Below, in pieces: positions 36,138 through 45,983 of a DNA stretch of 64,000 nt (position 1 is its first letter; each line of letters begins with the position of its first letter). The notes under the pieces are model-generated. The model searched no databases. It saw only the letters and a list, made by a program, of their open reading frames with translations, and was not told the origin of the DNA. Origin of the DNA: Cryobacterium luteum (GTDB lineage Bacteria > Actinomycetota > Actinomycetes > Actinomycetales > Microbacteriaceae); contig NZ_FOCN01000001.1 of NCBI RefSeq assembly GCF_900110125.1, positions 124,001 to 188,000 on the forward strand. Reading direction: 5' to 3'. The position numbers and the translations under genes are program-made.

Positions 36138-37229
36138 CTACTTGGTCAGCGGCTCCAGGTTCGGGTCGTTGGCGTAGGCCTCAGCCGCATTCTCCTTGGT
36201 CACGATGACCGGGGGGATCAGGTACGCCGGCACGATCTTGTTGCCGTTGTCGTAGGTGTCGTCGTTGGTCTCGGGAGTACCGCCGGTCTGCAGCGCCTTG
36301 ACCATGTCAATGGCCTGCGCAACGAGAAGACGGGTGTCCTTGTTAATGGTGGAGTACTGCTCCCCCGCCATGATCGACTTGACCGACTCCACTTCGGAGT
36401 CCTGACCCGTGACGACCGGAATGGGCTTGCCGGCTGCCTTCACCGAGGTGATGATGGCGCGGGCCAGGGTGTCGTTGGGCGAGAGCACGCCGTCGAGTTC
36501 CTGGTCGCCGTAGGTGCTCGTGAGCAGCGAGTCCATGCGGCTCTGGGCATTCTCGGCCTTCCAATCGGCCGTCGCGGTCTGCTTGATGTCGGTCTGACCG
36601 GAGGCGACGACGAGGGTTCCGTCATCGATCTTCGGCTGCAGAACGCTCATCGCACCGTTGAAGAACACCGGCGCATTGGCGTCGGCGGAGTTACCCGAGA
36701 ACAGCTCAATGTTGTACGGCCCCTCGGGCTTCACCGCGGCAAGTCCGTCGAGGAGTGCCTGCCCCTGCAGTTCGCCCACCTTGAAGTTGTCGAACGCTAC
36801 GTAGTAGTCGACGTCGTCGGTGTTGAGGATGAGGCGGTCGTAGGCGATAACGATGGCACCAGCGTCATGGGCATCCTTGACCTGCGTGCCAAGCTGTCCG
36901 CCGTCCTGGGCGCCCACGATGATGACCTTGGCCCCGTTGGTGACCATCGCGGAGATCTGGTCCTGCTGGTCCTTGACCGTGGTCGATGCCCCGGCGTACT
37001 GCACGTCACCCTCGAAGCCAGCCTCGGCGAGGCCGTCCTCGAAGAGTCCGCCGGCCAGCACCCAGTTCTCGCTCGTCTTTGAGGGAAGCGCAACACCGAT
37101 GACGGAATCTTCGGCAAACCCGGCTGCGGCACTGCCACCACCGGCCGTTTCGGGTGCTCGGCTTGAGCAGCCGGAGAGCGCCATGAGCGCTACCGCGGCG
37201 ACCGCTGTGACGGTGAGAATTTTTCGCAT
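36138..37229 (-). CDS. chvE: ChvE-type multiple monosaccharide-binding lipoprotein
   Basis: This 363-residue periplasmic-binding-protein-type lipoprotein has a signal peptide and a lipobox (ALSGC) at about residue 20. The body (GVALPSKTSENWVLAGG, VIIVGAQDG, AYDRLILNTDDVDYYVAFDN) matches ChvE-like proteins that bind galactose, arabinose, glucose and related sugars. ATG 37229 is used because the frame further upstream has no signal peptide context. It is the last gene of an ATPase-permease-binding protein operon. Such high-copy binding proteins are usually expressed in excess of the transporter. Confidence 0.9.
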   Translation of the reverse strand: MRKILTVTAVAAVALMALSGCSSRAPETAGGGSAAAGFAEDSVIGVALPSKTSENWVLAGGLFEDGLAEAGFEGDVQYAGASTTVKDQQDQISAMVTNGAKVIIVGAQDGGQLGTQVKDAHDAGAIVIAYDRLILNTDDVDYYVAFDNFKVGELQGQALLDGLAAVKPEGPYNIELFSGNSADANAPVFFNGAMSVLQPKIDDGTLVVASGQTDIKQTATADWKAENAQSRMDSLLTSTYGDQELDGVLSPNDTLARAIITSVKAAGKPIPVVTGQDSEVESVKSIMAGEQYSTINKDTRLLVAQAIDMVKALQTGGTPETNDDTYDNGNKIVPAYLIPPVIVTKENAAEAYANDPNLEPLTK

Positions 37230-37309
37230 GTCAATCACTTTCTGTTTTGGGTTAAAGGAACTGGAGTGGGAAAAACGTCGGACCGGTGACTTTCGAGGAA
37301 CGCTGGCGT

Positions 37310-38647
37310 TCAATTCGAAGCGTTGTCCGCTGGCCGCGCTGAGGCCGGCGTGCCGGCATCCGGAAGCACCGCAGGCGGAGGTTGCGGCGGGTCCGACAAC
37401 TTGCGGTTGCGGGTGAGCAAGCCGATGATCGACGGTCGTCCCTGACTCTTGTTCCAGACGTCTACGCCGACGGCCACGAGAAGCACGAGGCCCTTGATGA
37501 TCTGCACCAGGTCGGAACCCACGCCGAGCAGTTGCAGCCCGTTGTTCAGAACGGCCATGACCAGGCCACCGACAATGGAGCCGATCACGGTGCCGATGCC
37601 GCCCGAGACCGCCGCGCCGCCGATGAAGACCGCCGCGATGGCGTCGAGTTCCCAGCTGAGACCGTCCTGCGGGCCGGATGCCCCGGCGCGAGCCACGAAG
37701 ATCATGCCCGCCAGGCTCGACAGGATCGACATGTTCATCATGACGAGAAAGTTGACCCTGCGGGAGTTGACGCCGGAGAGTTCCGCGGCGAGCTTGTTGC
37801 CACCCACAGCGTAGACATGACGGCCGACGATGGTGTTGCGGGTGACGAAACTGTAGAACAGCACCAGCACGCCGAGGATGATTCCCGACACTGGAAAACT
37901 CGTGCCGACGCGGCCACCGGCGAAGAGGAAGGTTGCATAAATGACGACGGCAACGAGTAGTCCCACCTTGAGCACGCTGCCCCACAGTGGGGATATCTCG
38001 GAGTGCATCGTCTTCTGCACTTTGCGAGCCCGCCACTCGCGCACGGCAATCGCGATGGCGATCAGAAAACCGAGCACGAGCGTGAGGTTGTTGAAGCCGG
38101 TGATCGGGCCCACTTCGGGAAGGTAGCCCGCACCGATCAGAGTGAAGCCGTCCGGAACCGGAACGGTATCGGCGTTACCGATCAACTGGTTACCGCCACG
38201 AAAGATCAGCATGCCGGCGAGCGTCACGATGAAGGCGGGAACACCGATGTAGGCCACCCAGAATCCCTGCCAGGCTCCGATCAGCGCTCCAACGAAGAGG
38301 CCGAAAAGTATGGCGAGGGGCCACGGAAAGTTCCAGTCCGACATGGAGATTGCCACCACGATGCCGGAGAAAGCCGCGACCGAACCGACCGACAGGTCGA
38401 TGTGGCCGGCGATGATAACCATGACCATGCCGATGGCGAGAATGAGGATGTAGGAGTACTGACTGACGAGGTTGATCAGGTTGCCTGACGAGAGGGTGAG
38501 GCCGTCGGTCAGAAACTGGAACAGCAGGATGATGGCGATCAGGCTGAAGAGGATTCCGAATTGACGCAGGTTACCCTTGCCGCGGCCGAAGATCGGCTTG
38601 CGACCTTCGTCTTTTTTCGTGTCGATCGGGGCTGTGTTGCTGCTCAT
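37310..38647 (-). CDS. mmsB: Multiple monosaccharide ABC permease MmsB/GguB
   Basis: This 445-residue permease of the BPD_transp_2/XylH-GguB family has about ten or more membrane helices. Motifs include [35 protein letters not shown] and [24 protein letters not shown] cytosolic Pro-rich tail ends the protein. The start overlaps the ATPase stop by four bases (ATGA). Confidence 0.93.
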   Translation of the reverse strand: MSSNTAPIDTKKDEGRKPIFGRGKGNLRQFGILFSLIAIILLFQFLTDGLTLSSGNLINLVSQYSYILILAIGMVMVIIAGHIDLSVGSVAAFSGIVVAISMSDWNFPWPLAILFGLFVGALIGAWQGFWVAYIGVPAFIVTLAGMLIFRGGNQLIGNADTVPVPDGFTLIGAGYLPEVGPITGFNNLTLVLGFLIAIAIAVREWRARKVQKTMHSEISPLWGSVLKVGLLVAVVIYATFLFAGGRVGTSFPVSGIILGVLVLFYSFVTRNTIVGRHVYAVGGNKLAAELSGVNSRRVNFLVMMNMSILSSLAGMIFVARAGASGPQDGLSWELDAIAAVFIGGAAVSGGIGTVIGSIVGGLVMAVLNNGLQLLGVGSDLVQIIKGLVLLVAVGVDVWNKSQGRPSIIGLLTRNRKLSDPPQPPPAVLPDAGTPASARPADNASN

Positions 38648-40194
38648 ATGCTGCGCACCTTCTTCTTGGCAGAGGTCATGCTTTTCATCAGGGATTCCGG
38701 GTCGGCATCGGCACCGTCAATGCAGTCGGTGATGGTGCCCTCGAAGATCGTGTAGATGCGGTCGGCCAAGCCGAGCAGCTCGGGCAGCTCCGACGAGATC
38801 AGGATCACACCCTTGCCCTGGGCGGCGAGGGCCTGGATGATGCCGTAGATCTCGTATTTTGCCCCGACATCGATGCCCCGGGTGGGTTCATCCAAAATGA
38901 GGATGTCGGGATCAGTGAACATCCACTTGGCCAGCACGACCTTTTGCTGGTTGCCGCCGGACAGTTTGCTCACGCCCATGTCGACGTTGGGCGTCTTGAT
39001 GCGCAGGTTTTTGCGGTATTCCTCGGCGATGGAGTATTCCTTGGCGTCGTTCACGACGGGGCCGGCGGAGATTTTTGAGAGCTTGGCCGAGACGATGGAG
39101 CGCTTGATGTCGTCGAGCAGATTGAGCCCCAGCGCTTTGCGGTCTTCACTCACGTAGGCGAGACCATGCTCGATGGCCTCCCCTACGTTGCGCAGTTCGA
39201 TCTCTTTGCCGTCCTTGAAGATGTGGCCGGAGATGAAGTTGCCGTACGATCGGCCGAAGATGCTCATGGCGAGCTCGGTGCGGCCCGCACCCATCAGACC
39301 GGCGATTCCGACGATCTCGCCGGTGCGCACGGTCAGGTTGGACCCTTTGACGACCATCCGCTCGGACACCTGAGGGTGTTGCACGGTCCAGTCCCGAACC
39401 TCGAAGAACACCTCCCCGATTTTCGGTGTGCGGTCGGGAAACCGGCTCTCCAGGCTGCGGCCGACCATGCCGCGAATGATGCGGTCTTCATTGACGCCGT
39501 CGGCGGCGATATCGAGAGTCTCGATCGCCCGGCCGTCGCGAATAATGGTGATGGAGTCCGCGATCTGCTCGATCTCGTTGAGCTTGTGCGAGATCATGAT
39601 CGAGCTGATGCCCTTGCCCTTGAGCCCCCGAATCAAGTCGAGCAAGTGCTGGGAGTCGGCCTCGTTGAGCGCGGCGGTCGGCTCGTCGAGAATAAGCACC
39701 TTCACCGATTTGTTGAGGGCTTTGGCGATTTCAACGAGCTGCTGCTTGCCGACGCCGATGTTCTTGATCAGGGTGTCTGGATCGTCGCGAAGGCCGACCC
39801 GAGCGAGGAGCTCGTAAGCGGTTCGCTTGGCACCGACCCAGTCGATAGCGCCCCACTTGGTGGGTTCATTGCCAAGAAAAATGTTCTCGGTGATTGAGAG
39901 TTCGGGAATGAGGGCCAGTTCCTGATGGATGATGGCAATTCCAGCGGCTTCGCTCGACCGAATGTCCTTGAACCGCATCTCAGTGCCCTGAAAGATGATG
40001 TCACCCGAATACGAACCGTATGGGTAGACCCCGGAGAGCACCTTCATGAGCGTGGACTTGCCAGCGCCGTTCTCGCCGCAGATCGCGTGGATCTCTCCGG
40101 CCATAACGGTGAGCGACACATTGGAGAGCGCTTTCACGCCGGGAAACTCCTTGGTGATGGAACGCATCTCCAGGATCACGTGCTCAACCGCCAT
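38644..40194 (-). CDS. mmsA: Sugar ABC transporter ATPase MmsA/GguA (tandem ABC)
   Basis: This 516-residue protein has two ABC domains, as in the XylG/GguA class. Domain 1 has GENGAGKST (about 39-47), a Q-loop IIHQELALI and Walker [12 protein letters not shown]. Domain 2 has a diverged Walker A ([10 protein letters not shown]), signature [14 protein letters not shown] and [22 protein letters not shown] lies seven bases upstream. It is the first gene of the ChvE importer operon. A dyad sharing the decamer CGGTCACAAT with the lacI promoter sits 25 bases upstream. Confidence 0.94.
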   Translation of the reverse strand: MAVEHVILEMRSITKEFPGVKALSNVSLTVMAGEIHAICGENGAGKSTLMKVLSGVYPYGSYSGDIIFQGTEMRFKDIRSSEAAGIAIIHQELALIPELSITENIFLGNEPTKWGAIDWVGAKRTAYELLARVGLRDDPDTLIKNIGVGKQQLVEIAKALNKSVKVLILDEPTAALNEADSQHLLDLIRGLKGKGISSIMISHKLNEIEQIADSITIIRDGRAIETLDIAADGVNEDRIIRGMVGRSLESRFPDRTPKIGEVFFEVRDWTVQHPQVSERMVVKGSNLTVRTGEIVGIAGLMGAGRTELAMSIFGRSYGNFISGHIFKDGKEIELRNVGEAIEHGLAYVSEDRKALGLNLLDDIKRSIVSAKLSKISAGPVVNDAKEYSIAEEYRKNLRIKTPNVDMGVSKLSGGNQQKVVLAKWMFTDPDILILDEPTRGIDVGAKYEIYGIIQALAAQGKGVILISSELPELLGLADRIYTIFEGTITDCIDGADADPESLMKSMTSAKKKVRSI

Positions 40195-40218
40195 TGGTTT
40201 ACTCCTCCGTCAGCGGTC

Positions 40219-40237
40219 ATTGTGACCGTTCACATCG
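40219..40237. promoter_or_regulatory. Probable LacI-family operator before mmsA
   Basis: TGTGACCGTTCACA (within 40219-40237) is an imperfect dyad between lacI and mmsA. On the minus strand it contains CGGTCACAAT, which recurs in the dyad upstream of the LacI gene (41349-41358). The shared decamer suggests one regulator for both. Confidence 0.6.
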
Positions 40238-40278
40238 AAGTCAATGCTGGCCTTTGCGCCCAGCCGTGTCAAGGGCCG

Positions 40279-41325
40279 TTAATAACGCTTAAGTAACGGC
40301 AGCCGGGAAACCGGCACCGGTCCGGTCGATCCGCGCACGACCAACCGCGGAGCGATGGGGGCCGTCGGCAGTTCCGTGCCCGTTCCCATCTCGCGCAGCA
40401 GCGTCGCAAAAGCGAGACGGCCGATCCCGTCAAAATCCTGATGCACCGTGGTGAGTGGCGGCCAGCTGTGGCTGGCCACCGGCACATCATCGAATCCCAC
40501 TACGCTCACGTCGCCCGGAACCTTGAGCCTGGCGTCGTGCAAAGCGTGCAGCAGGCCCAACGCCATCTCGTCGTTGGCCGCGAACACCGCCGAGAAATCC
40601 CGAGATCGAAGCAGCTCCTGACCCGCGAAATAGCCGAAGTCGGCGGTCCAGTCCCCCAGAATCGGCGGATTGGTTATCAGGTCGGCGTCGTCAATCTCGA
40701 GCAGGAAGCCACGCATGCGCGCTTCCGCCTCGTTCCAGTCCTGCGGGCCAGCCAGGTGAACAATCTCCCGGTGACCCAGTTCGATGAGGTGGCGGGTGGC
40801 CATCCTGGCACCCAGAATCTGGTCTGCCGCGAGCGCCCGCAGGTCATGTTTTCCCGTGGATTGCAGGCTGACGTAAGGAACAGCGATGTCCAGACGCTCG
40901 AGCACATCAAACACCCGTTCCTGCGGCGCTATGATGACGAGACCCTCGACCGCCTGGTCGAGAAGATGCTCCAGGGCATCCTCGATCGCCGCCGGGTCGG
41001 CCACGCCCAGGTTGGCGGTATCAACGAAGTATCCCTGCCGCCGGGCGGCGTCCTCGATGGCCGCGACGCTGCGGGCCGGGCCATACTGGGCGCTCGACGC
41101 GGTGAGAACACCGATCGTGCGGGAGCGCCCCTTCGACAGCGCCCTGGCTGCCTGGTTCGGGCGGTATTGCAGCTCCTCCATCGCCTGCAGGATGCGGGCC
41201 TTCGTGGTCTCACGAATGCTGGGGTGGTCGTTGAGCACGCGCGACACTGTCTGGTGCGATACCCCGGCGAGGCGCGCAACATCACGGATGCTGGGCGCGC
41301 GATCTTTAGGAAGATCTGCCGACAT
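40279..41325 (-). CDS. LacI-family sugar-responsive repressor
   Basis: This 348-residue protein has an N-terminal LacI helix-turn-helix with hinge (SIRDVARLAGVSHQTVSRVLN...YRPNQAARALS, about residues 11-64) and a periplasmic-binding-protein-like effector domain (GVLTA, VVGFDDVPVAS). ATG 41325 fits best; an in-frame ATG six codons earlier is possible. It lies just upstream of and in line with the mmsA-mmsB-chvE importer, so it most likely controls that operon and itself. Confidence 0.9.
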   Translation of the reverse strand: MSADLPKDRAPSIRDVARLAGVSHQTVSRVLNDHPSIRETTKARILQAMEELQYRPNQAARALSKGRSRTIGVLTASSAQYGPARSVAAIEDAARRQGYFVDTANLGVADPAAIEDALEHLLDQAVEGLVIIAPQERVFDVLERLDIAVPYVSLQSTGKHDLRALAADQILGARMATRHLIELGHREIVHLAGPQDWNEAEARMRGFLLEIDDADLITNPPILGDWTADFGYFAGQELLRSRDFSAVFAANDEMALGLLHALHDARLKVPGDVSVVGFDDVPVASHSWPPLTTVHQDFDGIGRLAFATLLREMGTGTELPTAPIAPRLVVRGSTGPVPVSRLPLLKRY

Positions 41326-41348
41326 GGACAACCTTGCTCGCATGTGCA

Positions 41349-41363
41349 CGGTCACAATTGTGA
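41349..41363. promoter_or_regulatory. Palindromic operator before the LacI gene
   Basis: TCACAATTGTGA (41352-41363) is a perfect 12-base palindrome preceded by CGG. It lies about 25 bases upstream of the repressor start, within the 161-base divergent region to the shikimate dehydrogenase-like gene. It shares CGGTCACAAT with the site at 40219-40237. Confidence 0.6.
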
Positions 41364-41486
41364 GCGCAGGTCCATTATGCTCCCCGGCCCGTTTTCCCGC
41401 GGACCTAGTTTTTCGCACACCGATCGGTCCGGCGCGCGGCACCGACGGGGCGCGACGAAACCGACGGAACAGGTCACACTGTACGC

Positions 41487-42305
41487 ATGCCCATTCTGAA
41501 CAAAGATATGACCCTGTGCATTTCGCTGTCGGCCCGACCGAGCAATCTGGGCACCCGGTTTCACAATTATCTCTATGAGGAGTTGGACCTGAACTACATC
41601 TACAAAGCGTTCGCCCCGACCAATCTGGCCGATGCCATTGCGGGCGTGCGCGGGTTGGGCATCCGTGGGTGTGCGGTGTCGATGCCTTACAAGGAAGACG
41701 TCATCGCGCTTGTCGATGACCTGGATGCATCGGCGTCGGCCATTGACTCGGTCAACACGATCGTGAACGACAACGGCCACCTGACCGCCTACAACACTGA
41801 CTATTCTGCCGTGCAGCGCCTGCTGACCGAACACGAGGTACCGCGCGGGTACTCGGTCATCGTACGCGGCAGCGGCGGCATGGCGAAGGCCGTTGCCGCA
41901 GCTCTGCACGACGCCGGGTTCGCCCGCGGCACGATCGTGGCACGCAATGAGGCCACCGGCCGGGCCCTGGCCGCGCTCTACGGCTACGACTGGGCATCCG
42001 AGGTGGCAGACCTCACCGCCGAGCTGATCGTCAATGTCACTCCGGTCGGCATGGCTGGCGGCGCTGAGGCCGACCATGCGTCGTTCCCGGCTGCGGCGAT
42101 CGAGGCGGCGTGCGTGGTCTTCGACGTCGTCGCCTCGCCCGCCGAGACACCGCTCATTATGGCGGCGCGGTCGCTCGCCAAACCGGTCATCACGGGGGCT
42201 GAGGTGGTGGCCCTGCAGGCTGAGGAGCAGTTCTTTCTGTACACGGGCATCCGTCCCACCCCCGACCAGGTGCGCCGCGCCTCCGCCTTCTCCCGGCTCC
42301 CCTGA
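41487..42305 (+). CDS. Shikimate dehydrogenase-like protein
   Basis: This 272-residue protein has an N-terminal substrate domain with LSARPSNLGTRFHNYLY, MPYKEDV and NTIVNDNGHLTAYNTDY (catalytic Asn/Asp positions of the AroE family), then a Rossmann domain (VIVRGSGGMAKAVAAAL). The Rossmann loop GSGGMA replaces the usual GAGGxxR. This diverged group is annotated shikimate 5-dehydrogenase-like and may act on shikimate or quinate-like substrates. It is divergent from the LacI gene and ends in repeat R3. Confidence 0.82.
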   Translation: MPILNKDMTLCISLSARPSNLGTRFHNYLYEELDLNYIYKAFAPTNLADAIAGVRGLGIRGCAVSMPYKEDVIALVDDLDASASAIDSVNTIVNDNGHLTAYNTDYSAVQRLLTEHEVPRGYSVIVRGSGGMAKAVAAALHDAGFARGTIVARNEATGRALAALYGYDWASEVADLTAELIVNVTPVGMAGGAEADHASFPAAAIEAACVVFDVVASPAETPLIMAARSLAKPVITGAEVVALQAEEQFFLYTGIRPTPDQVRRASAFSRLP

Positions 42306-42317
42306 CCCGTGTTCCAT

Positions 42318-42459
42318 TTTCCGGGCCCGGGCCCGGAAACCGGGCCCATGATCAATCGTGGGCCCAGTTCCCGAAGGTGGGCCCGGCACCGCAGTACCCC
42401 GAAATATGGTCCAACTCCCCATCCGATCCGCAAGTTGGACGGGGCCCGGGCCCCGTCCC
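42318..42459. repeat. Palindromic element cluster R3
   Basis: A perfect 22-bp palindrome (42318-42339, TTTCCGGGCCC/GGGCCCGGAAA), a GGGCCCATGATC...GGGCCCAG...GGTGGGCCCGGC segment, and a second perfect 22-bp palindrome (42438-42459, GGACGGGGCCC/GGGCCCCGTCC) fill the convergent gap between the aroE-like and metB genes. The second palindrome is identical to the cores of R1 and R2; the first is identical to one in R5. Confidence 0.8.
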
Positions 42460-42473
42460 ACGAGCAGGCCGGG

Positions 42474-43625
42474 TCAGGCGCGGGGCAGCGCGCTCTCCAG
42501 GTCGGCGATGAGGTCGGCGACGTCTTCGATACCGACCGACAGGCGCACGATGTTGTCGGGAACCTCAAGCTCTGTGCCGCGCACCGAGGCGTGCGTCATC
42601 TCGGAGGGGTAGTTCACGAGCGACTCGACCCCACCGAGCGACTCCGCCAGCTGGAACAGCTGCATCGACTCGGCGAACAGGCGCGCAGCGGCCGCGCCAC
42701 CAGCGAACGCGATGGAGATCATGCCACCGAAGCCGGACATCTGCTTCTTCGCCAGTTCGTGGCCGGGGTGTGCGGGCAGACCCGGGTAGTAGACCTGCTC
42801 GATGGCGGGGTGATCGTCGAGGAACTCGGCGATCGCCTGGGCGTTGCTGCAGTGACGGTCCATGCGCACCGAGAGCGTCTTGATGCCGCGCACGGTGAGC
42901 CAGGAGTCGAGTGGCGCCGACACCGGCCCGGCCGCGAACTGCAGAAACTGGGCTTTCTCGTGCAGCTCGTCGTCGTTGATGATGAGCGCCCCGCCGAGCA
43001 CGTCGGAGTGGCCGCCGAGGTACTTGGTGGTCGAGTGCACGACAACGTCGGCGCCGAATTCAAGCGGATGCTGCAGCGCCGGTGACGCAAAGGTGTTGTC
43101 GACGATCGCGACCACGCCGTGCCGGTGCGCAATTTGGGCGAGCGCCGCGATGTCGCTGATCTTCATGAGCGGGTTGCTCGGCGTCTCGACCCAGAGGATC
43201 TTCGTTTCCGGGCGGATCGCTGCTTCGACCGCCGCGAGGTCGCTCATCTCGACCGTGGTGTTGAGCACGCCCCAGGCGGCGTGCACGGTATTGATGAGGC
43301 GGTGGGTTCCGCCGTAGACATCGTTACCGAGCACAACATGGTCTCCCGGCTTGAGCATGGCGCGCAGGATGGTGTCTTCCGCGGCGAGTCCGCTCGCGAA
43401 CGCCAGGCCGTGCTTGCCGCCCTCGAGCGCGGCGAGCAGGGTCTCGAGCACGGTGCGGGTGGGATTGCCGCCACGACTGTACTCATAGCCGCCGCGCAGG
43501 TTGCCGATGCCGTCCTGCACGTAGGTGGAGGTCTGGTAGATCGGCGGGATGACGGCGCCGGTGGTCGGGTCGAAGGCCTGGCCGGCGTGGATGGCGATCG
43601 TGTCGAACTTCTGGCTGTTGGCCAT
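42474..43625 (-). CDS. metB: Cystathionine gamma-synthase/gamma-lyase (PLP enzyme)
   Basis: This 383-residue PLP enzyme of the Cys/Met metabolism family has IYQTSTYVQD, YEYSRGGNPTR, the Lys-containing HSTTKYLGGHSD (PLP Schiff base) and a C-terminal SLGGVESLVNYPSEMTHAS. It is annotated as gamma-synthase in relatives, but many actinobacterial members also act as gamma-lyases. Placed 26 bases after cbs, it may release cysteine from cystathionine (reverse transsulfuration) as well as form cystathionine. Confidence 0.92.
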   Translation of the reverse strand: MANSQKFDTIAIHAGQAFDPTTGAVIPPIYQTSTYVQDGIGNLRGGYEYSRGGNPTRTVLETLLAALEGGKHGLAFASGLAAEDTILRAMLKPGDHVVLGNDVYGGTHRLINTVHAAWGVLNTTVEMSDLAAVEAAIRPETKILWVETPSNPLMKISDIAALAQIAHRHGVVAIVDNTFASPALQHPLEFGADVVVHSTTKYLGGHSDVLGGALIINDDELHEKAQFLQFAAGPVSAPLDSWLTVRGIKTLSVRMDRHCSNAQAIAEFLDDHPAIEQVYYPGLPAHPGHELAKKQMSGFGGMISIAFAGGAAAARLFAESMQLFQLAESLGGVESLVNYPSEMTHASVRGTELEVPDNIVRLSVGIEDVADLIADLESALPRA

Positions 43626-43651
43626 GGGTGCTCCTTCGTTGAAAATGATGA

Positions 43652-45016
43652 TTAAACGCTCAGGTAGCTGAGCAGGTCGTGCCGGGTGATCACGCCGAGC
43701 GGCTTCCCGCCGTCGGTCACGAGCAGGGCGTCGTGTTCGGCGAAGGCGGCGCGCGCGGCAGCCACGGGTTCGTTGACGCCGATCAGCGGCAGCGCGTCGC
43801 CGACGATGGAGCCGACCCGGTCGGTGAGCTTGGCGTCGCCGGAGAAGACCAGGCCCATCAGGGCGCGCTCATCCACGGCGCCGAGTACCTCGCCCATTAC
43901 GACGGGCGGTTTGGCGCTCAACACCAGCAGCTGTGACACGCCCTTGCTGGTCATGGTCTCGATTGCATCGTGCACCGTGTCGCTCGGGTGCACGTAGACC
44001 AGGGCTGGCAGGGTGCCCATCTTCGATTCCAGCAGGTTGGCGACCGTGTGGCCGGCCGGGGCGTTGCTGAAACCGTAGCTGCGCATCCACCCGTCGTTGA
44101 AGATTTTGCCGAGATAGCCGCGACCGCCGTCGGGCAAAAGCACCACGATTGTGTCATCGGGGCCGAGCTTTTCGGCCGCGCGCAGGGCGGCGACGACGGC
44201 CATTCCGCTCGAGCCGCCCACGAGGATACCCTCCTCGAGTGCGAGGCGGCGGGTCATCGCGAAGGAGTCGGCGTCAGAGACGGCGATGACCTCGTGCACG
44301 ACCGTGGGGTCGTAGGCGCCCGGCCAGAAATCCTCGCCCACGCCCTCCACGAGGTAGGGGCGGCCGGTTCCCCCGGAGTAGACCGAACCTTCCGGGTCGG
44401 CGCCAATAATTTGCACGGTGTCGTTGGAAACCTCACGCAGATATCGACCGGTGCCGGTGATGGTGCCGCCGGTGCCGACGCCCGCGACGAAATGGGTGAC
44501 GGTGCCGTCGGTGTCGCGCCAGATTTCGGGGCCGGTCGTCTCATAGTGGCTGAGCGGCCCGTTCGGGTTGAAGTACTGGTTGGGCTTGAAGGCGCCGGGA
44601 ATGTCACGGGCCAGCCGGTCCGAGACGCTGTAATACGACTCGGGGTCCTCCGGGGCGACCGAGGTCGGCGTCACGACGATTTCGGCACCGTAGGCCGTGA
44701 GCACGTTCCTCTTGTCTTCGCCCACCTTGTCGGGCAGCACGAACACGCACTTGTATCCGCGCTGTTGGGCCACCAGGGCCAGGCCGACCCCGGTGTTGCC
44801 CGAGGTGGGCTCGACGATCGTGCCGCCCGGCAACAACTGCCCGTCGCGCTCAGCAGCGTCGATGATGCGCACCGCGATGCGGTCCTTCGCCGAGCCGCCC
44901 GGATTAAGGTATTCGAGCTTCACGAGCACGGTGGCGCGAACTCCTGCGGTGACCTTATGGAGTTTGACCAGCGGGGTGTCCCCGATGAGGTCAAGGATGG
45001 TGTTTGCGATCTTCAT
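43652..45016 (-). CDS. cbs: Cystathionine beta-synthase
   Basis: This 454-residue fold-type II PLP enzyme has a catalytic Lys segment YLNPGGSAKDRIAV (about 44-57), PTSGNTGVGLA, GTGGTITGTGRYL and a C-terminal pair of CBS domains (about 330-454). It condenses homocysteine and serine to cystathionine. ATG 45016 follows AGAAGGAATTTCC; ten earlier in-frame codons lack an SD. Forms an operon with metB. The 275-base gap upstream (45017-45291) shows no gene or clear regulatory site. Confidence 0.93.
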   Translation of the reverse strand: MKIANTILDLIGDTPLVKLHKVTAGVRATVLVKLEYLNPGGSAKDRIAVRIIDAAERDGQLLPGGTIVEPTSGNTGVGLALVAQQRGYKCVFVLPDKVGEDKRNVLTAYGAEIVVTPTSVAPEDPESYYSVSDRLARDIPGAFKPNQYFNPNGPLSHYETTGPEIWRDTDGTVTHFVAGVGTGGTITGTGRYLREVSNDTVQIIGADPEGSVYSGGTGRPYLVEGVGEDFWPGAYDPTVVHEVIAVSDADSFAMTRRLALEEGILVGGSSGMAVVAALRAAEKLGPDDTIVVLLPDGGRGYLGKIFNDGWMRSYGFSNAPAGHTVANLLESKMGTLPALVYVHPSDTVHDAIETMTSKGVSQLLVLSAKPPVVMGEVLGAVDERALMGLVFSGDAKLTDRVGSIVGDALPLIGVNEPVAAARAAFAEHDALLVTDGGKPLGVITRHDLLSYLSV

Positions 45017-45291
45017 GGAAATTCCTTCTATCGAGCCGCACGCCATCAGGCGGACACGGCCTCGGATGACACACCGGGCAAGCTACACTCTGGCTTGTCG
45101 GCGGCCGGTTACGAACGTGAAGGGTCGGCTAGCGACAGCAGCAACACGACAAATGAACGGGCACCATTCCACTCTATCGGGCGGGGAGAGTCGGCGACCA
45201 GCCTGAGAAATAACTGTGAGGGCGCCATCGAGGGAAGCTACAGGCTCGACTGATACGTTCGAATAGGTGTAGATCCAACAGAGAGGCCCAC

Positions 45292-45972
45292 GTGACCCCC
45301 CAGCCCGGCTCCCCCGTGAATAAAGCGTCAATCAAAGAAGAACGCGCCGCGAAGCGCGCGAAAAAGCTGGAGGAATATCACCGCCTACAGAAGCGCGGTA
45401 AGCGAAACCGGCTGATCGGCATCATCGGTGGTGCGGTGGCCATTATAGCGATCATCGCCCTCGTGGTGACAGCGTTCGTGCTGACCCCGAAGGCTGCGAA
45501 TTATGCCGGCGGTGGTGCCGGTGACGCATCAACGGTCGACGGCACCGAGACCTTCTCCAACGCGGCCGGCCACGTTGAGACGGCCGTGACATATGAGCAG
45601 ACGCCGCCCGCCGGCGGCGAGCACAACCCGGCCTGGCTCAACTGCGGTGTCTATATGCAGGCCGTTCCCAATGAGAACGCCGTGCACTCGCTCGAGCACG
45701 GGGCCGTCTGGGTCACCTACGATCCCTCGATCGCCGATGCCGAGTTGGAGACTCTCAAGGCCCAGCTTCCGTCGAGCTACGTCATCCTCTCGCCGTTCGA
45801 GGGTATTCCCGCACCGATCGTGCTGAGCGGCTGGAACGCCCAGCTGCAGGTCGATAACGCCGACGACCCGCGCATCGCCGAATTCTTCACTGAGTTCTGG
45901 AAGAGCACCAACGTGCCCGAAGACGGCGCCTCCTGCTCGGGCGCGATCGACGCGCCCGGCAAGGTCTCCTAG
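45292..45972 (+). CDS. DUF3105 membrane-anchored protein
   Basis: This 226-residue protein has a basic Lys/Arg-rich N terminus (about 1-43), one membrane helix (about 44-68) and an extracytoplasmic DUF3105 domain with EQTPPAGGEHNPAWLNCGVY, ENAVHSLEHGAVWVTYDP and CSGAI. The conserved His residues and Cys suggest metal binding, unproven. It starts at GTG after GAGAGG. It is followed by a DUF305 gene, a common actinobacterial pairing. Confidence 0.88.
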   Translation: MTPQPGSPVNKASIKEERAAKRAKKLEEYHRLQKRGKRNRLIGIIGGAVAIIAIIALVVTAFVLTPKAANYAGGGAGDASTVDGTETFSNAAGHVETAVTYEQTPPAGGEHNPAWLNCGVYMQAVPNENAVHSLEHGAVWVTYDPSIADAELETLKAQLPSSYVILSPFEGIPAPIVLSGWNAQLQVDNADDPRIAEFFTEFWKSTNVPEDGASCSGAIDAPGKVS

Positions 45973-45983
45973 AACGCACACCA

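Noticed and set aside
45083..45331. Minus-strand open frame upstream of cbs
   Set aside because: No SD, no similarity, and it overlaps the divergent DUF3105 start; no evidence for a Cys-rich leader peptide.
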